DNA of 64,000 bases from positions 984,458 through 1,048,457 of the forward strand of contig NZ_FNQO01000001.1 of NCBI RefSeq assembly GCF_900107725.1, given 5' to 3'. The translations under genes were made by a program, and so were the position numbers. The DNA is from Microbulbifer marinus (GTDB lineage: Bacteria > Pseudomonadota > Gammaproteobacteria > Pseudomonadales > Cellvibrionaceae). The notes below the pieces were generated by a model. That model was not told where the DNA came from, did not search any database, and saw nothing but the letters and a program-made list of their open reading frames with translations. Below, piece by piece: positions 26,756 through 35,720 of this stretch (the stretch's first letter is position 1; each line of letters begins with the position of its first letter).

Positions 26756-29560
26756 TCAGAATGCATGGCCATAACGGAGCGTGACGAAGCGCCCCATCGA
26801 GTTGTGGTTGAAGTGATCCACGTTGGCGCTCGTACCCAATACCAGCGGCGGTTCTTCATCCAGCAGGTTATCCACGCGCAGGCTCAGCCAGCTGCCGTTG
26901 TCGAAGTCGCGACTCATACTCAGGTCAAACACTGTCCAGGGATCCACTTCGACTTGCGCGTCGTCCGGCAGGCCTACCGCCGTCAGAACCCGCGGGCTGG
27001 GATCGTCCATATAACTGTGCGTATACCTGGCACCCAGCGTCGCGGACCAGTCCTGGTAACTCCAGCGCAGTGAGCTGTTGGCCAGCCAGCGCGGGTAAGT
27101 GTACTCGCCGGCTTCGCTGACGACACCCAGGGCCGCCGACGGCAACTTGTCGAATGTCTCCAGGTAGGTGCCATCCAAAGTGAAGCGGAAACGACCCCAG
27201 TTATCGGTATCGAAGTACTGGGTGAATGCCATGTCCACACCGCTGGTTTTCTGCCAGCCCAGGTTGGTCAGCTGGAAGTGGGCATCGACTACAAAGCCAC
27301 CTGCCACTTCCAGTCCGGGCATCCCGGTCGCCAGCTCGCCCTCGCCAACAGCCGGAAATTCCCCGGCCAGTGCGCGCAGGATGAAATCATCCTCCTCGAC
27401 ACCAATCAGGTTTTCATGCTCGATATTCCAGTAATCGATCGAGATCTCGGTATCTGCGGTGGGTTTGAGCAGGAAACCGGCGCCCCAGGTCGTGGCAGTT
27501 TCCGGCTTCAGGTTGTCATTGCTCACCTCTTCGGACAGCAGCGCCTCACCATCTTCATCGACAAGGCCATCACAGGCAGCTGGCGTCACGGCACAGTCCA
27601 CGGTGTAACTGCTCAACAGCGTGCCGGCGCCTACCTGGGCCAGTGACGGGGCCCGGAAGGAAGTCGACCAATTGCTGCGGAAAATGATCGCTTCATTGAA
27701 CGCATGGCGCAGCGCGATCTTGGGATTCGCATCGCCACCGAAACTGTCGTAGTGGTCGTAGCGCAGTGCCAGTTGCAGTTCGGTACTGGATGCCAGGGGG
27801 ATCATCTGCTCGGTGTAAAGGGCCCACTGGTCGCGCTCGGCATCGGCGGAGGTGGAGCTGAAACCGAGAATCGGCTCCGGGTTCAGGGTCATGGAGACCG
27901 CATCGCCCGACGGCCTGTCCTGCACGGACTCACGGCGGAACTCGGCACCGACCGCCACCTGAATCGCGCCAGCGGGCAACTCTATCCAGCTGCCGGAAAT
28001 ATTGCCGTCAATCGCAAACAGTTCGGAGACGCCACTGCGACGCGCATCGGTGCGGACATACTGATCGACGACGTCGAGCTGTTCTGCCTGACCACCAAAA
28101 GGGTTATACCAGGCGGTAGTCTGGCCGATGGATTCACAGGTTTCACCGACATAGTCCGCATCCGGGCGCGCCAGATCCAGATCCCACCGATTGACCAGGC
28201 TACCATCGCTACACAGGTTGCCCATGCTGGCGTTATAGAAGGCCTCGGAGCGGTACAGGCCGGACAGACCACGCTGTTCCGACTCGCTGCGACCCAGATT
28301 GGCAGCCAGCTCCCAGTCCCAGCCGGAGATAGCGCCGCGCAGTCCGGTCACCAGCCGCGCCGATTCGCTCTCGACCTCCACCGCACGGGGATCGGGAAAT
28401 TTGCCCCAGGCGTAAATCGGGTAACCGTAGAAATCACTGAAGGAATTCGTCGGGTAATCCGCGCTAAAAGAGCCCTCTTCGACGAGATCTGCCTGCAGCG
28501 CTTCCGGCCACAGGGGGCTCTCCGGGTCGAAAGGCGCGCGACTGAAATTGGCCGGGGCGGCCGTGCCACGGGACTGATTCATCTGCAACATCGCGGTATT
28601 GAACCACTCGACATTGTCCGTCAGCTGGTAACGGAATGTGCCCACCAGACTCGCACTGTCATACTCGTCCTGGGTAGCGACAAAAGCATTGGTATTGAAT
28701 TCACAGTACTCGCCAAAGCTGCCAAAGCCGAACTGGTCATCCGGACAGCCGCCATCAACCGCCATTTCGGTCTGGTCGTAGTACATCGCGAACAGGTCGT
28801 TGAAACTCGGGTAGACGCCCTGTTGACTGGGGCGCACGGAGTTCGCGGAAATGTCGCGATCCCGATCGTAGAGGGCATTGCGGGTAAAGAAGTCGGCAAC
28901 CAGCATCGTATGGCTGCGTTCGCCTTTGTGACCCCACACCCAGTTCAGGTTGTACTTGCCCTCATCGGTAGCGGCAGTCGAGTTGCCGTGCGACAGGGAG
29001 ATCTCGCTGCCCTCAAAATCCTCGCGCAGCACAAAGTTCACGACCCCGGCAACTGCATCGGCGCCGTAAGTGGCGGCGGCACCACTCGGCAGGACTTCCA
29101 CCCGCTCGATGGCCGACAGCGGAATCGCATTGACATCGACAAACGATTCCTGCCCCTTGGCGAAGGAGCTGACCGAAACGCGTCGCCCGTTGACCAGTAC
29201 CAATGTCGCAGAAGCACCCAGGCCGCGCAGGGAAACACCGGCCGCCCCTACCGGCGTATCGCTCGACAGCGGCCCGCCAGTAGCAGTGGAAAAAGTCCCG
29301 CCGCCACCACCGGTCTGTGTCAATTGCTGCAGGATTTCAATCGGCGATGTCGCCCCGGAGGCTTCAATATCTTCACGGCCGATCTGTACGACCTGCACCG
29401 CGCCCTCGGTATCCAGCCCCTTGATGTGGGTACCGGTCACCACTACCTGTTCGATAGCCTCCTCCGGCTGTTGGGCGTTCTGAGCGAACGCCGTGCCATA
29501 TACCAGAGAACAGCCGATGGCGAGACGAATTGCCTGATATAGATGGGTTCTTTTATTCAC
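26756..29560 (-). CDS. TonB-dependent outer-membrane receptor (probable cyanophycin-product importer)
   Basis: About 934 residues. The GTG at 29560 is chosen because it has AAGGGA upstream and opens a proper signal peptide (NKRTHLYQAIRLAIGCSLVYGTAFA); the frame extends 36 codons further without one. The TonB-box-like segment EQVVVTGTHI is followed by the plug domain (VSLRGLGASATLVLVNGRRV, SAIERVEVLPSGAAATYGADAVAGVVNFVLR) and the beta-barrel, ending in RFVTLRYGHAF. The glycine-rich insert TQTGGGGGTFSTATGG in the plug is usual for receptors of peptides or sugars in this group rather than siderophore receptors. It lies on the same strand between the two cyanophycinase genes. Confidence 0.9.
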   Translation of the reverse strand: MNKRTHLYQAIRLAIGCSLVYGTAFAQNAQQPEEAIEQVVVTGTHIKGLDTEGAVQVVQIGREDIEASGATSPIEILQQLTQTGGGGGTFSTATGGPLSSDTPVGAAGVSLRGLGASATLVLVNGRRVSVSSFAKGQESFVDVNAIPLSAIERVEVLPSGAAATYGADAVAGVVNFVLREDFEGSEISLSHGNSTAATDEGKYNLNWVWGHKGERSHTMLVADFFTRNALYDRDRDISANSVRPSQQGVYPSFNDLFAMYYDQTEMAVDGGCPDDQFGFGSFGEYCEFNTNAFVATQDEYDSASLVGTFRYQLTDNVEWFNTAMLQMNQSRGTAAPANFSRAPFDPESPLWPEALQADLVEEGSFSADYPTNSFSDFYGYPIYAWGKFPDPRAVEVESESARLVTGLRGAISGWDWELAANLGRSESEQRGLSGLYRSEAFYNASMGNLCSDGSLVNRWDLDLARPDADYVGETCESIGQTTAWYNPFGGQAEQLDVVDQYVRTDARRSGVSELFAIDGNISGSWIELPAGAIQVAVGAEFRRESVQDRPSGDAVSMTLNPEPILGFSSTSADAERDQWALYTEQMIPLASSTELQLALRYDHYDSFGGDANPKIALRHAFNEAIIFRSNWSTSFRAPSLAQVGAGTLLSSYTVDCAVTPAACDGLVDEDGEALLSEEVSNDNLKPETATTWGAGFLLKPTADTEISIDYWNIEHENLIGVEEDDFILRALAGEFPAVGEGELATGMPGLEVAGGFVVDAHFQLTNLGWQKTSGVDMAFTQYFDTDNWGRFRFTLDGTYLETFDKLPSAALGVVSEAGEYTYPRWLANSSLRWSYQDWSATLGARYTHSYMDDPSPRVLTAVGLPDDAQVEVDPWTVFDLSMSRDFDNGSWLSLRVDNLLDEEPPLVLGTSANVDHFNHNSMGRFVTLRYGHAF

Positions 29561-30186
29561 ATTATTTCCCTTTTGCTTTTCGGGTGTCGGATCCCAAATT
29601 AGTGGATAGTCAGAAAATTCAGACACATCACGGGTAAACGGACACACGACGGCCGGGCAAAGCCACACAAATCAGCAGACCCTGGGCATACCAATCCTGT
29701 GGAATATTGCAGTGGAAATAAGTACGGGGAGATTCCGACTTATAGCTTCCCTTCCAATTCACCTAACGACTTACGGGCAATGCGAAATGTTAAGCAATGC
29801 CCAATAGCGTTGGGCTCCCGGCTACGCCGAGAGGAGGAAGCTACTCGTCAAACCACTCGCTGAGCTGGTAGTTGGTGGAGCAGCGCTCGATAGCAGCAAT
29901 TGTAATCATGTTGCCTGAGTTCATAGCGCTTTTAAGTTGGCAGGTTAAAGTTTTTATTAGCAAACTTCCTGCATTTTTTATCACGGCAAAAAAATGCTGT
30001 AAAGCCTTTATTCAATCCCGCGCAAACCAACGGAAAACAGCCGCCAATACCGAACTATCTGCCGCGCTGCAGCCGGAATCATTGGCTCAAAATCAACACG
30101 TCCATTAAAACCATGTGCTGTACCGGGCCGCGAATCGGCAACAGACAGCCCGATCCGCGCACCCCCAACATGCACACTACTGGTCA
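29561..30186. other. 626-bp intergenic region
   Basis: This lies between the second cyanophycinase stop and the TonB receptor start. The 200 bases nearest the receptor are AT-richer and should hold its promoter. A small hairpin (CCCAA-TAGCG-TTGGG, 29800-29814) is present. Short open frames here have poor composition and no ribosome sites. I see no gene. Confidence 0.45.
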
Positions 30187-31563
30187 TTACTGGTAAGGCT
30201 GATTGATATAGAAGCTGCCATATCGCCCATCGACGCCGATGCGCTTCGGCACTGCGCTGGTCGCGCCGGTGACAATATTGAACTGCTCAAACTCGGACAA
30301 TTGATAGCGCAGCACATTCTCGTAGATGACCGGCTCACCACAGCTCGCCTGGGTTCGCGAGGTGGCCCCATCCTCGGCCAGTACATAGACATGACCGCTG
30401 CCATCGACGATACCGCTACCGTCTGTCGAGAAGAAAATGGACGTAGCCTCATCCACGCCGATACCGCCTATACCAACCGGCAGGGCGGCCATAAATACCA
30501 TCAGCCGCCCCATGCGGTCCCGCTCGACAAAATGCGTATCGACAATCAGGTTCTGCATCACTGGCGTGCCGAGAAAACCCGTGGAGATATTGACGTAGGC
30601 GTGGCACAGATCGGTGACCGCCTCGGAGGAGTAGACACCGAGCACGCCGTCCGGATCGTAGATATGTTCTGATTGCACCGCGGCACCGGCAGAAGTGCCA
30701 CCGAGTACACCTCCGCGGGCCAATACCTCATCCAGCGCCTGCTGCAGCTCCGTACCCTGCCATTGATTCAGATAGTCGGACTGATCGCCGCCGGCGATCC
30801 ATACGAATTCTGCCGACCGCACCACCCAGGCAACATATTCGTCATCCGCATACTGACGGCGATCAACGATCAGTGTCTCTACCGAATCCGCGGCCAGCAG
30901 CTGCTGCAGATAATCGTTGTAGCCATCACTGCCGGAGGTGCGCAATACCACCACATCGCCACCACCAATCAGCGGCTTGACCCTGCGGGTAAAGGCCGCG
31001 TCCACATCGCTGCCGCCGCCCATCACCAGCAAACCGCCCTCGCCCTGCTCCACGCAGATATCCGCTTCGCTGCCGGTTAGATAACGGGTCAACCCGCCCG
31101 GCTTCGCCGGCCGCACGCCCAGATCACACTGACCGCCAGAACCGCCGCCGCTACCACCCGCGGGAATACCGCTCACATCCAGGCTGTACCAGCCCTGTCC
31201 CCGGTAGCGGGCCACCTTTAGCGTATAGAGGCCCGCGCCGTCGACGCTTACCGAAGCGCGCTCGGGCACAGCACCGGTTTCCGCGCGATAAAGTTGTTGC
31301 TGGGAATCGTACAGATACCAGTCGAAATCATCGCTAGTGTGATGTTCGAGGGTAATATCCAGAGTGACCGGTTGCTCGATATTGAAATAATACCAATCCT
31401 GATCGCGGCGACTGCCGATAGCGCCATCTACCAGCTGGCCGGAACAGACGGGGCCGTCAGCATCGGGCTCGGCTTCGTTGGATTCGGATTCCTGGGAAAT
31501 ACAGGCGAAAGCAGAATGGCCTACCAGAAGACAGGAAAATAGCAGTGCGATTCTCGCGAACAT
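30187..31563 (-). CDS. Exported cyanophycinase with N-terminal PPC-like domain
   Basis: A 458-residue secreted protein. Residues 1-20 are a signal peptide (ends FAC; Cys21 may form a disulfide or a lipid anchor). Residues 38-132 look like a pre-peptidase C-terminal (PPC) beta-sandwich (GSRRDQDWYYFNIEQPVTLDI, FDWYLYDSQQQLY, GLYTLKVARYRGQGWYSLDV). A Gly/Ser linker (about 134-145) leads to the S51 catalytic domain: GGTSAGAA (Ser291), VDTHFVERDRMGRL (His344) and GIGVDEATSIFF (Glu372). PPC domains usually sit at the C-terminus of secreted peptidases, so the order is inverted. AAGGAG precedes the ATG. It is not closely similar to the S51 gene at 21742-23004. Confidence 0.85.
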   Translation of the reverse strand: MFARIALLFSCLLVGHSAFACISQESESNEAEPDADGPVCSGQLVDGAIGSRRDQDWYYFNIEQPVTLDITLEHHTSDDFDWYLYDSQQQLYRAETGAVPERASVSVDGAGLYTLKVARYRGQGWYSLDVSGIPAGGSGGGSGGQCDLGVRPAKPGGLTRYLTGSEADICVEQGEGGLLVMGGGSDVDAAFTRRVKPLIGGGDVVVLRTSGSDGYNDYLQQLLAADSVETLIVDRRQYADDEYVAWVVRSAEFVWIAGGDQSDYLNQWQGTELQQALDEVLARGGVLGGTSAGAAVQSEHIYDPDGVLGVYSSEAVTDLCHAYVNISTGFLGTPVMQNLIVDTHFVERDRMGRLMVFMAALPVGIGGIGVDEATSIFFSTDGSGIVDGSGHVYVLAEDGATSRTQASCGEPVIYENVLRYQLSEFEQFNIVTGATSAVPKRIGVDGRYGSFYINQPYQ

Positions 31564-31736
31564 GACGCGCTCCTTGATGGGGGCGGCCGACCTGGATGGC
31601 GGCCGATTATTGTTATGCCATCAAAGAGTAACGCGGCGGCTGTTTTTTGAATCACCGCCAGATAATGAAGGGTAAAAATGAGCAAATTCACGGCGGAAAT
31701 TGCACATTTTCAATGGATTCGGCGCAACGGTTCGCG

Positions 31737-32045
31737 TCAGAAAGCGCAGTCCGTGGCGTCCAGCAACATATGAATAATGAGTCCGATACCCAGGTAGCGT
31801 AACGGCTTCGCGGGCAAAAACATCATCGCGCCGTAGAGGGAGATGGGCAGCATCTTGTGCAACGGGTGGAAGTTGATACTGCAGCGGTTGGGGTCGTAAA
31901 CCGTATCGGCGACCAGGTGATCCAGATCCACCAGGTTGGCGGCCAACATAATCAGCGCGGCCCTCTTCCAGTCGTCACGAAAGAAAAACCAGGCAACTGC
32001 CACCGGCACCAACCCGTGCAGGACGAGATGAATATAACTGAACAT
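31737..32045 (-). CDS. Small membrane protein, DUF6122-like
   Basis: A 102-residue protein with about three hydrophobic helices (YIHLVLHGLVPVAVAWFFF, AALIMLAANLVDLDHLVAD, YLGIGLIIHMLLDATDC). The His and Asp pattern (IHLVLHG, NLVDLDHL, FHPLHK, IHMLLDATD) resembles small membrane-bound metal-dependent hydrolases of the YdjM type; DUF6122 is my best name match. Function unknown. It starts 5 bases after the GntR-type regulator stop, so it is the last gene of the patatin-regulator operon. Confidence 0.7.
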   Translation of the reverse strand: MFSYIHLVLHGLVPVAVAWFFFRDDWKRAALIMLAANLVDLDHLVADTVYDPNRCSINFHPLHKMLPISLYGAMMFLPAKPLRYLGIGLIIHMLLDATDCAF

Positions 32046-32049
32046 TTAT

Positions 32050-32721
32050 TTACAGGAGCTCTTCTGCAGAAATGGAGCCGAGCCCCTCTTCGATATCCTG
32101 GCGCACGGCGGTGCGCACAAGCGCCGCATCGCCGGAGGCGATAGCCTCGATCAGGTCCTGGTGGCGGTCCGGCAGCTCCTGCACACCGAAACGCTGGAAT
32201 ACCAGGTGCTGTAGCGGCGCTGTCTGCAACCACAGGCTCTCGATCAGGGACAGGATGATATGGGGTCGCCCCAGACGGTACAGGGTGAAATGGAACTCGA
32301 GGTTGGCGGTGACATATTCCTCAATGTCCTTGTCCGCCAGTGCCGCGGTAACCCGCTGGTCCAGCTTGCGCAACTGCTCCAGCTCCTGCGGGCCAACAAA
32401 GGGCAGTGCCTGCTCTGCGGCCTGGCATTCCAGCGCAACACGCGCCGCGCAAATTTCGGCGAGTTTTTCCGGTGTCATGGTCGGCACGGTCACCCGCCGC
32501 GTATCCGACAGCTCCAGCGCGCGCTCCGAGGTCAGGCGGCGCAGCGCTTCGCGCACCGGCATCGGGCTGCAATCGAGGTCTGCGGCCAGACCGCGGATAG
32601 TGATCGCATGGCCGGGCAGGAACTTGCCGCGCAGAATCGCGTCGCGCACTTGGTAGTAGACCCGCTCCTGTGTGGTGCGGTACTCCTCCTGCGGGGCGTT
32701 GAATTCCGGTGCCGTACTCAT
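32050..32721 (-). CDS. GntR family regulator, FadR subfamily (FCD domain)
   Basis: A 223-residue regulator. Residues 12-78 are the GntR winged helix (YYQVRDAILRGKFLPGHAITIRGLAADLDCSPMPVREALRRLTSERALEL). The FCD ligand-binding helical domain follows (LAEICAARVALECQAAEQALPF, EYVTANLEFHFTLYRLGRPHIILSLIESLW), keeping the D/N-x3-H type metal site in NLEFHF. Ligands of this subgroup are usually small organic acids. The gene overlaps the patatin-like phospholipase gene by 4 bases (ATGA) and is followed 5 bases later by the small membrane protein gene, so it may regulate its own operon. Confidence 0.9.
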   Translation of the reverse strand: MSTAPEFNAPQEEYRTTQERVYYQVRDAILRGKFLPGHAITIRGLAADLDCSPMPVREALRRLTSERALELSDTRRVTVPTMTPEKLAEICAARVALECQAAEQALPFVGPQELEQLRKLDQRVTAALADKDIEEYVTANLEFHFTLYRLGRPHIILSLIESLWLQTAPLQHLVFQRFGVQELPDRHQDLIEAIASGDAALVRTAVRQDIEEGLGSISAEELL

Positions 32722-33824
32722 GCTGCGGCGACCTGCTGCAGTTTGTGCGGCACATCATCGGACCCGACCTCGATCAAATGATCGGCTACAGTACCGGTCT
32801 GCCACAGCTCGTAGAAGTCTTCCGCAACCTGGCGGCTCATATCCACCACCCTGTTCCAGTACTTCAGTCGCTCGTCGTTGCTGAGCTTGTAGAAATCATT
32901 GCGATCCGGAATCTTGCCGTAGGGCAGGCTCGCCACAAAGGCGGGCGACGGCGCTACCAGCAGCGTGTTCTGCATGGCACCGCCCCTGACCCAGCGCCAC
33001 GACAGGCTCTTGTCAAACCAGCCGGGCACCATGTAGGGGAAGAAGTGCGGATAGAGCGACAGGCCCTCCGGATGCTGGAAGCGCAGGTCGAAGTGGTAGT
33101 CGGTGATGCCGCCATCGCGGTAATTGCCGACCGGCGCCCCATGGGGATTCTGTACCCCCGCCATGACCAGCGGTATCGAGCCGCTGGCCAGTACCGCAGC
33201 GCAGACGTTCTCGGTGGACAGCCGTGTATTGACCGTGCGCAGGTTGTCAAAGTGGACTGCCGGCCGCTCACCGGAATGGAACACCACCCTGTCCCAGAAA
33301 GCACTCAGGCTGCGCCGGGACAGCGCGTTGGCCAGTGCGGAAGCAAACAGGGCCGGTGCCAGCAGCGCGCGCTTTTCACTGGCCAGCGGTCCGCGGCCGC
33401 GCACGGTGACGAAGTGGCTGTGCCATACGGGATTGTCCGCCACCTCGCGCGCGCCCTCTTCGCCCAGTACGTCCTGCAGGATCTTTTCACCAGCGGCGGT
33501 GATCTCCACCGGAGTGGGCCTGTCCGAAGCGTAGGACTGGTTGATATAGCCGTACTCGAGGCGCTCGAGGGCCGACAGCGGATCCCGCATCGCGTAACAC
33601 ATATTGCGAAAACTGCCGATAGAGGAGCCAAGGGTCACTATCGGCTCGCGGCGCTCGCGGAAGAACTCCCCCATCAGTACCCGGTCCAGCTGACTGATTA
33701 CCAGCCACTTGGGGCCGCCGGAGGCGCCCACCAGGGTGGAGAATTGCTGCGGGCGCAACCCCTCGTCGCGGATGCGGCCGGCCGCGTTGGCGCCCGCCAG
33801 TAGTACGCAATTGGTTTTTTTCAA
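32718..33824 (-). CDS. Patatin-like phospholipase
   Basis: A 368-residue cytoplasmic Ser-Asp dyad hydrolase. The glycine-rich oxyanion loop region reads LVGASGGPKWLVISQL (32-46), the nucleophile elbow is TLGSSIGSF (Ser68 in G-S-S-I-G), and the catalytic Asp is in GNYRDGGITDYHFD. No signal peptide. The family releases fatty acids from phospholipids; this variant lacks the usual G-G-G-x-R-G sequence at the very N-terminus, so its acyl substrate is uncertain. The start is TTG at 33824, preceded by AGAGAG. Its 3' end overlaps the GntR regulator start by 4 bases, implying a joint operon. Confidence 0.8.
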   Translation of the reverse strand: MKKTNCVLLAGANAAGRIRDEGLRPQQFSTLVGASGGPKWLVISQLDRVLMGEFFRERREPIVTLGSSIGSFRNMCYAMRDPLSALERLEYGYINQSYASDRPTPVEITAAGEKILQDVLGEEGAREVADNPVWHSHFVTVRGRGPLASEKRALLAPALFASALANALSRRSLSAFWDRVVFHSGERPAVHFDNLRTVNTRLSTENVCAAVLASGSIPLVMAGVQNPHGAPVGNYRDGGITDYHFDLRFQHPEGLSLYPHFFPYMVPGWFDKSLSWRWVRGGAMQNTLLVAPSPAFVASLPYGKIPDRNDFYKLSNDERLKYWNRVVDMSRQVAEDFYELWQTGTVADHLIEVGSDDVPHKLQQVAAA

Positions 33825-33929
33825 AGCTGCTCTCTAAACACTCACCGGCAAACGCAGGGTTCGCCGTTCAAATCGTTACCGCCGGGCCAAAGTCGCGCTC
33901 GCGCCCTTAGCCTCAACCATCCGCAACCG

Positions 33930-34397
33930 CTACCACTCGCCGGTGTTTTCCATCGACGCCCACGGCTCCTGTGGGTCCAGGGGCTCGCCTTTCTGCAGCA
34001 ATTCGATCGAGATACCGTCCGGGGAGCGTACAAATGCCATATGGCCATCCCGGGGCGGGCGGTTGATTGTAACGCCCTCGTCCATCAATCGCTGGCAAAT
34101 TGCATAGATATTATCCACGCGATAGGCCAAATGACCAAAATTGCGCCCACCGCTGTACGTTTCGGGATCCCAGTTGTAGGTCAGCTCCAGACAGGGAGTC
34201 TTGTTCTCGCGCGCGCTATCCGCATCGCCCGGCGCAGCGAGAAACACCAGGGTAAAGCGCCCCTTGTCGTAATCCTTGCGACTGATCTGCTGCAGGCCCA
34301 GTTTCTCGCAATAAAACTTCAAAGACTCTTCCAGATCCGCTACGCGAACCATTGTGTGCAGATATTCCACGCCACTACTCCTTCCGTTTGTCACCAT
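33930..34397 (-). CDS. Glyoxalase I-like VOC protein
   Basis: A 155-residue two-module VOC protein. The four metal ligands of glyoxalase I are visible in order: His in EYLHTMVRV, Glu in [10 protein letters not shown], His in FGHLAYRV and Glu in [26 protein letters not shown] is close to the GloA signature. It likely isomerises the methylglyoxal-glutathione hemithioacetal to lactoylglutathione, though related VOC lyases share these residues. About 20 extra residues follow the fold. It is divergent from the kynureninase-like gene with only 51 bases between the starts. Confidence 0.8.
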   Translation of the reverse strand: MVTNGRSSGVEYLHTMVRVADLEESLKFYCEKLGLQQISRKDYDKGRFTLVFLAAPGDADSARENKTPCLELTYNWDPETYSGGRNFGHLAYRVDNIYAICQRLMDEGVTINRPPRDGHMAFVRSPDGISIELLQKGEPLDPQEPWASMENTGEW

Positions 34398-34448
34398 CTA
34401 CAATCGCGACACAAATTAAATGATCCAGATTGCAGACACTAGAACCAA

Positions 34449-35612
34449 ATGTATCAAAAATACTATCGACAGTTTTTGCAGGCTCCCAGTGGCAGCCCGT
34501 CCTCGATGCTGCACATGGCGTGCCACTCCCACCACTACTGGCCCGACGTCACAATGGACGCGGTGCAGCAGTACTGGCGCGATTCTGCCCTGCTCGCCGA
34601 CGAGAAATGGGGCCCGATCTTCGAACAGAAGATTCCGGCCTGGCAGGCGGCCGTCGCCCGCACACTGAATCTGCCGGACCCGGACCGCATCGCCATCGCA
34701 CCCAATACCCATGAGCTGGTCTATCGCGTCATCAGCGCCTTCGACCTCGCCCGCCCGCTGCGTATCCTCACGACCGATGGCGAATTTTACAGCTTCGCCC
34801 GCCAGCTGCAGCGCCTGGAAGAATTACCCAACGTCGAAGTGACGCGTATTGCCAAAAAGCCCTACGCCACACTGGCCGAGCGCTTCGAACAGGAACTGCA
34901 ACGCAACGATTACCAGCTCGCCTACGCCAGCCTGGTATTCTTCGACTCCGGCGTGGTGTTTCCCGAGCTGCTGGAGATCGCCGCGCGAAAACCGGCGCGC
35001 ACCGAGTTCGTCATCGACGGCTACCACGGCTTCTTCGCGCGCCCCATCGACCTTAGCAGGGTTGCCGACAAGGTGTTCTTCACCGCCGGTTCCTACAAAT
35101 ATTTGGGTGCCGGCGAGGGTATGTGCTTTATGAGCGTTCCCGCCAGCTGCTCCCTGCGGCCACTGAATACCGGCTGGTTTGCAGAGCTGGAGGAGCTCGA
35201 GAACCGCGCCGACCGGGTGGGATTTGCCGACAACTGGCTGCGCTTCGCCGGTGCGACTATGGATTACTCGCCTCTCTACAAGGGGCTGGCCATTTTCGAT
35301 CTGTTCGAACGAGACGGCATTACCGTGGATAAAATCCACGACTATGTGCTGGCCGCCCAGCGGCGGTTCCTGCAGACCATGGATGAAGCCAACCACCCAC
35401 TGCTAAACCGGCAAAACCTGATCTGTCACGATCTGGAAAACGGCCACGGCCACTTTTTCACCTTCGATTGCGGCACCGCACAGGATGCCGAGAGACTGCA
35501 AAAGGAATTGAAGTCCCGGGCCGTCCTGAGCGATCGACGCCAGCAATTGCTACGTCTCGGTTTTGCAATCTATCACGGTGAAAATGAAACTTATCGACAG
35601 GTATTCACCTAA
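34449..35612 (+). CDS. Kynureninase-like class V PLP enzyme
   Basis: A 387-residue fold-type I PLP enzyme. The PLP aspartate lies in FVIDGYHGF (Asp190) and the Schiff-base lysine in FFTAGSYKYLGAGEGMCFM (Lys217), a kynureninase-style S-Y-K-Y-L-G-x-G context. The N-terminal part (MACHSHHYWPDVTMDAVQQYW, IAPNTHELVYRVI) is also class V-like. Kynureninase cuts kynurenine to anthranilate and alanine, but no other kynurenine pathway gene is nearby and the protein is diverged, so an unassigned desulfurase, lyase or aminotransferase role is possible. No clear ribosome site is seen before the ATG. Confidence 0.75.
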   Translation: MYQKYYRQFLQAPSGSPSSMLHMACHSHHYWPDVTMDAVQQYWRDSALLADEKWGPIFEQKIPAWQAAVARTLNLPDPDRIAIAPNTHELVYRVISAFDLARPLRILTTDGEFYSFARQLQRLEELPNVEVTRIAKKPYATLAERFEQELQRNDYQLAYASLVFFDSGVVFPELLEIAARKPARTEFVIDGYHGFFARPIDLSRVADKVFFTAGSYKYLGAGEGMCFMSVPASCSLRPLNTGWFAELEELENRADRVGFADNWLRFAGATMDYSPLYKGLAIFDLFERDGITVDKIHDYVLAAQRRFLQTMDEANHPLLNRQNLICHDLENGHGHFFTFDCGTAQDAERLQKELKSRAVLSDRRQQLLRLGFAIYHGENETYRQVFT

Positions 35613-35720
35613 GGAGAGGCGGGCTCGCTCAGCTCCTGTTCAGAAAGCGACGATTAATATTCTGTCATCGGTACTACCGGGATTTCCCGGTCCCAAAACA
35701 CGACTTATAAGGAAAGAGTC

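Noticed and set aside
27704..29542. 612-codon plus-strand open frame antisense to the TonB receptor
   Set aside because: Shadow frame; the receptor's plug and barrel motifs are on the minus strand.
29872..30108. 78-codon plus-strand frame between the TonB receptor and the second cyanophycinase
   Set aside because: A partly hydrophobic stretch, but no start signal and no family resemblance.
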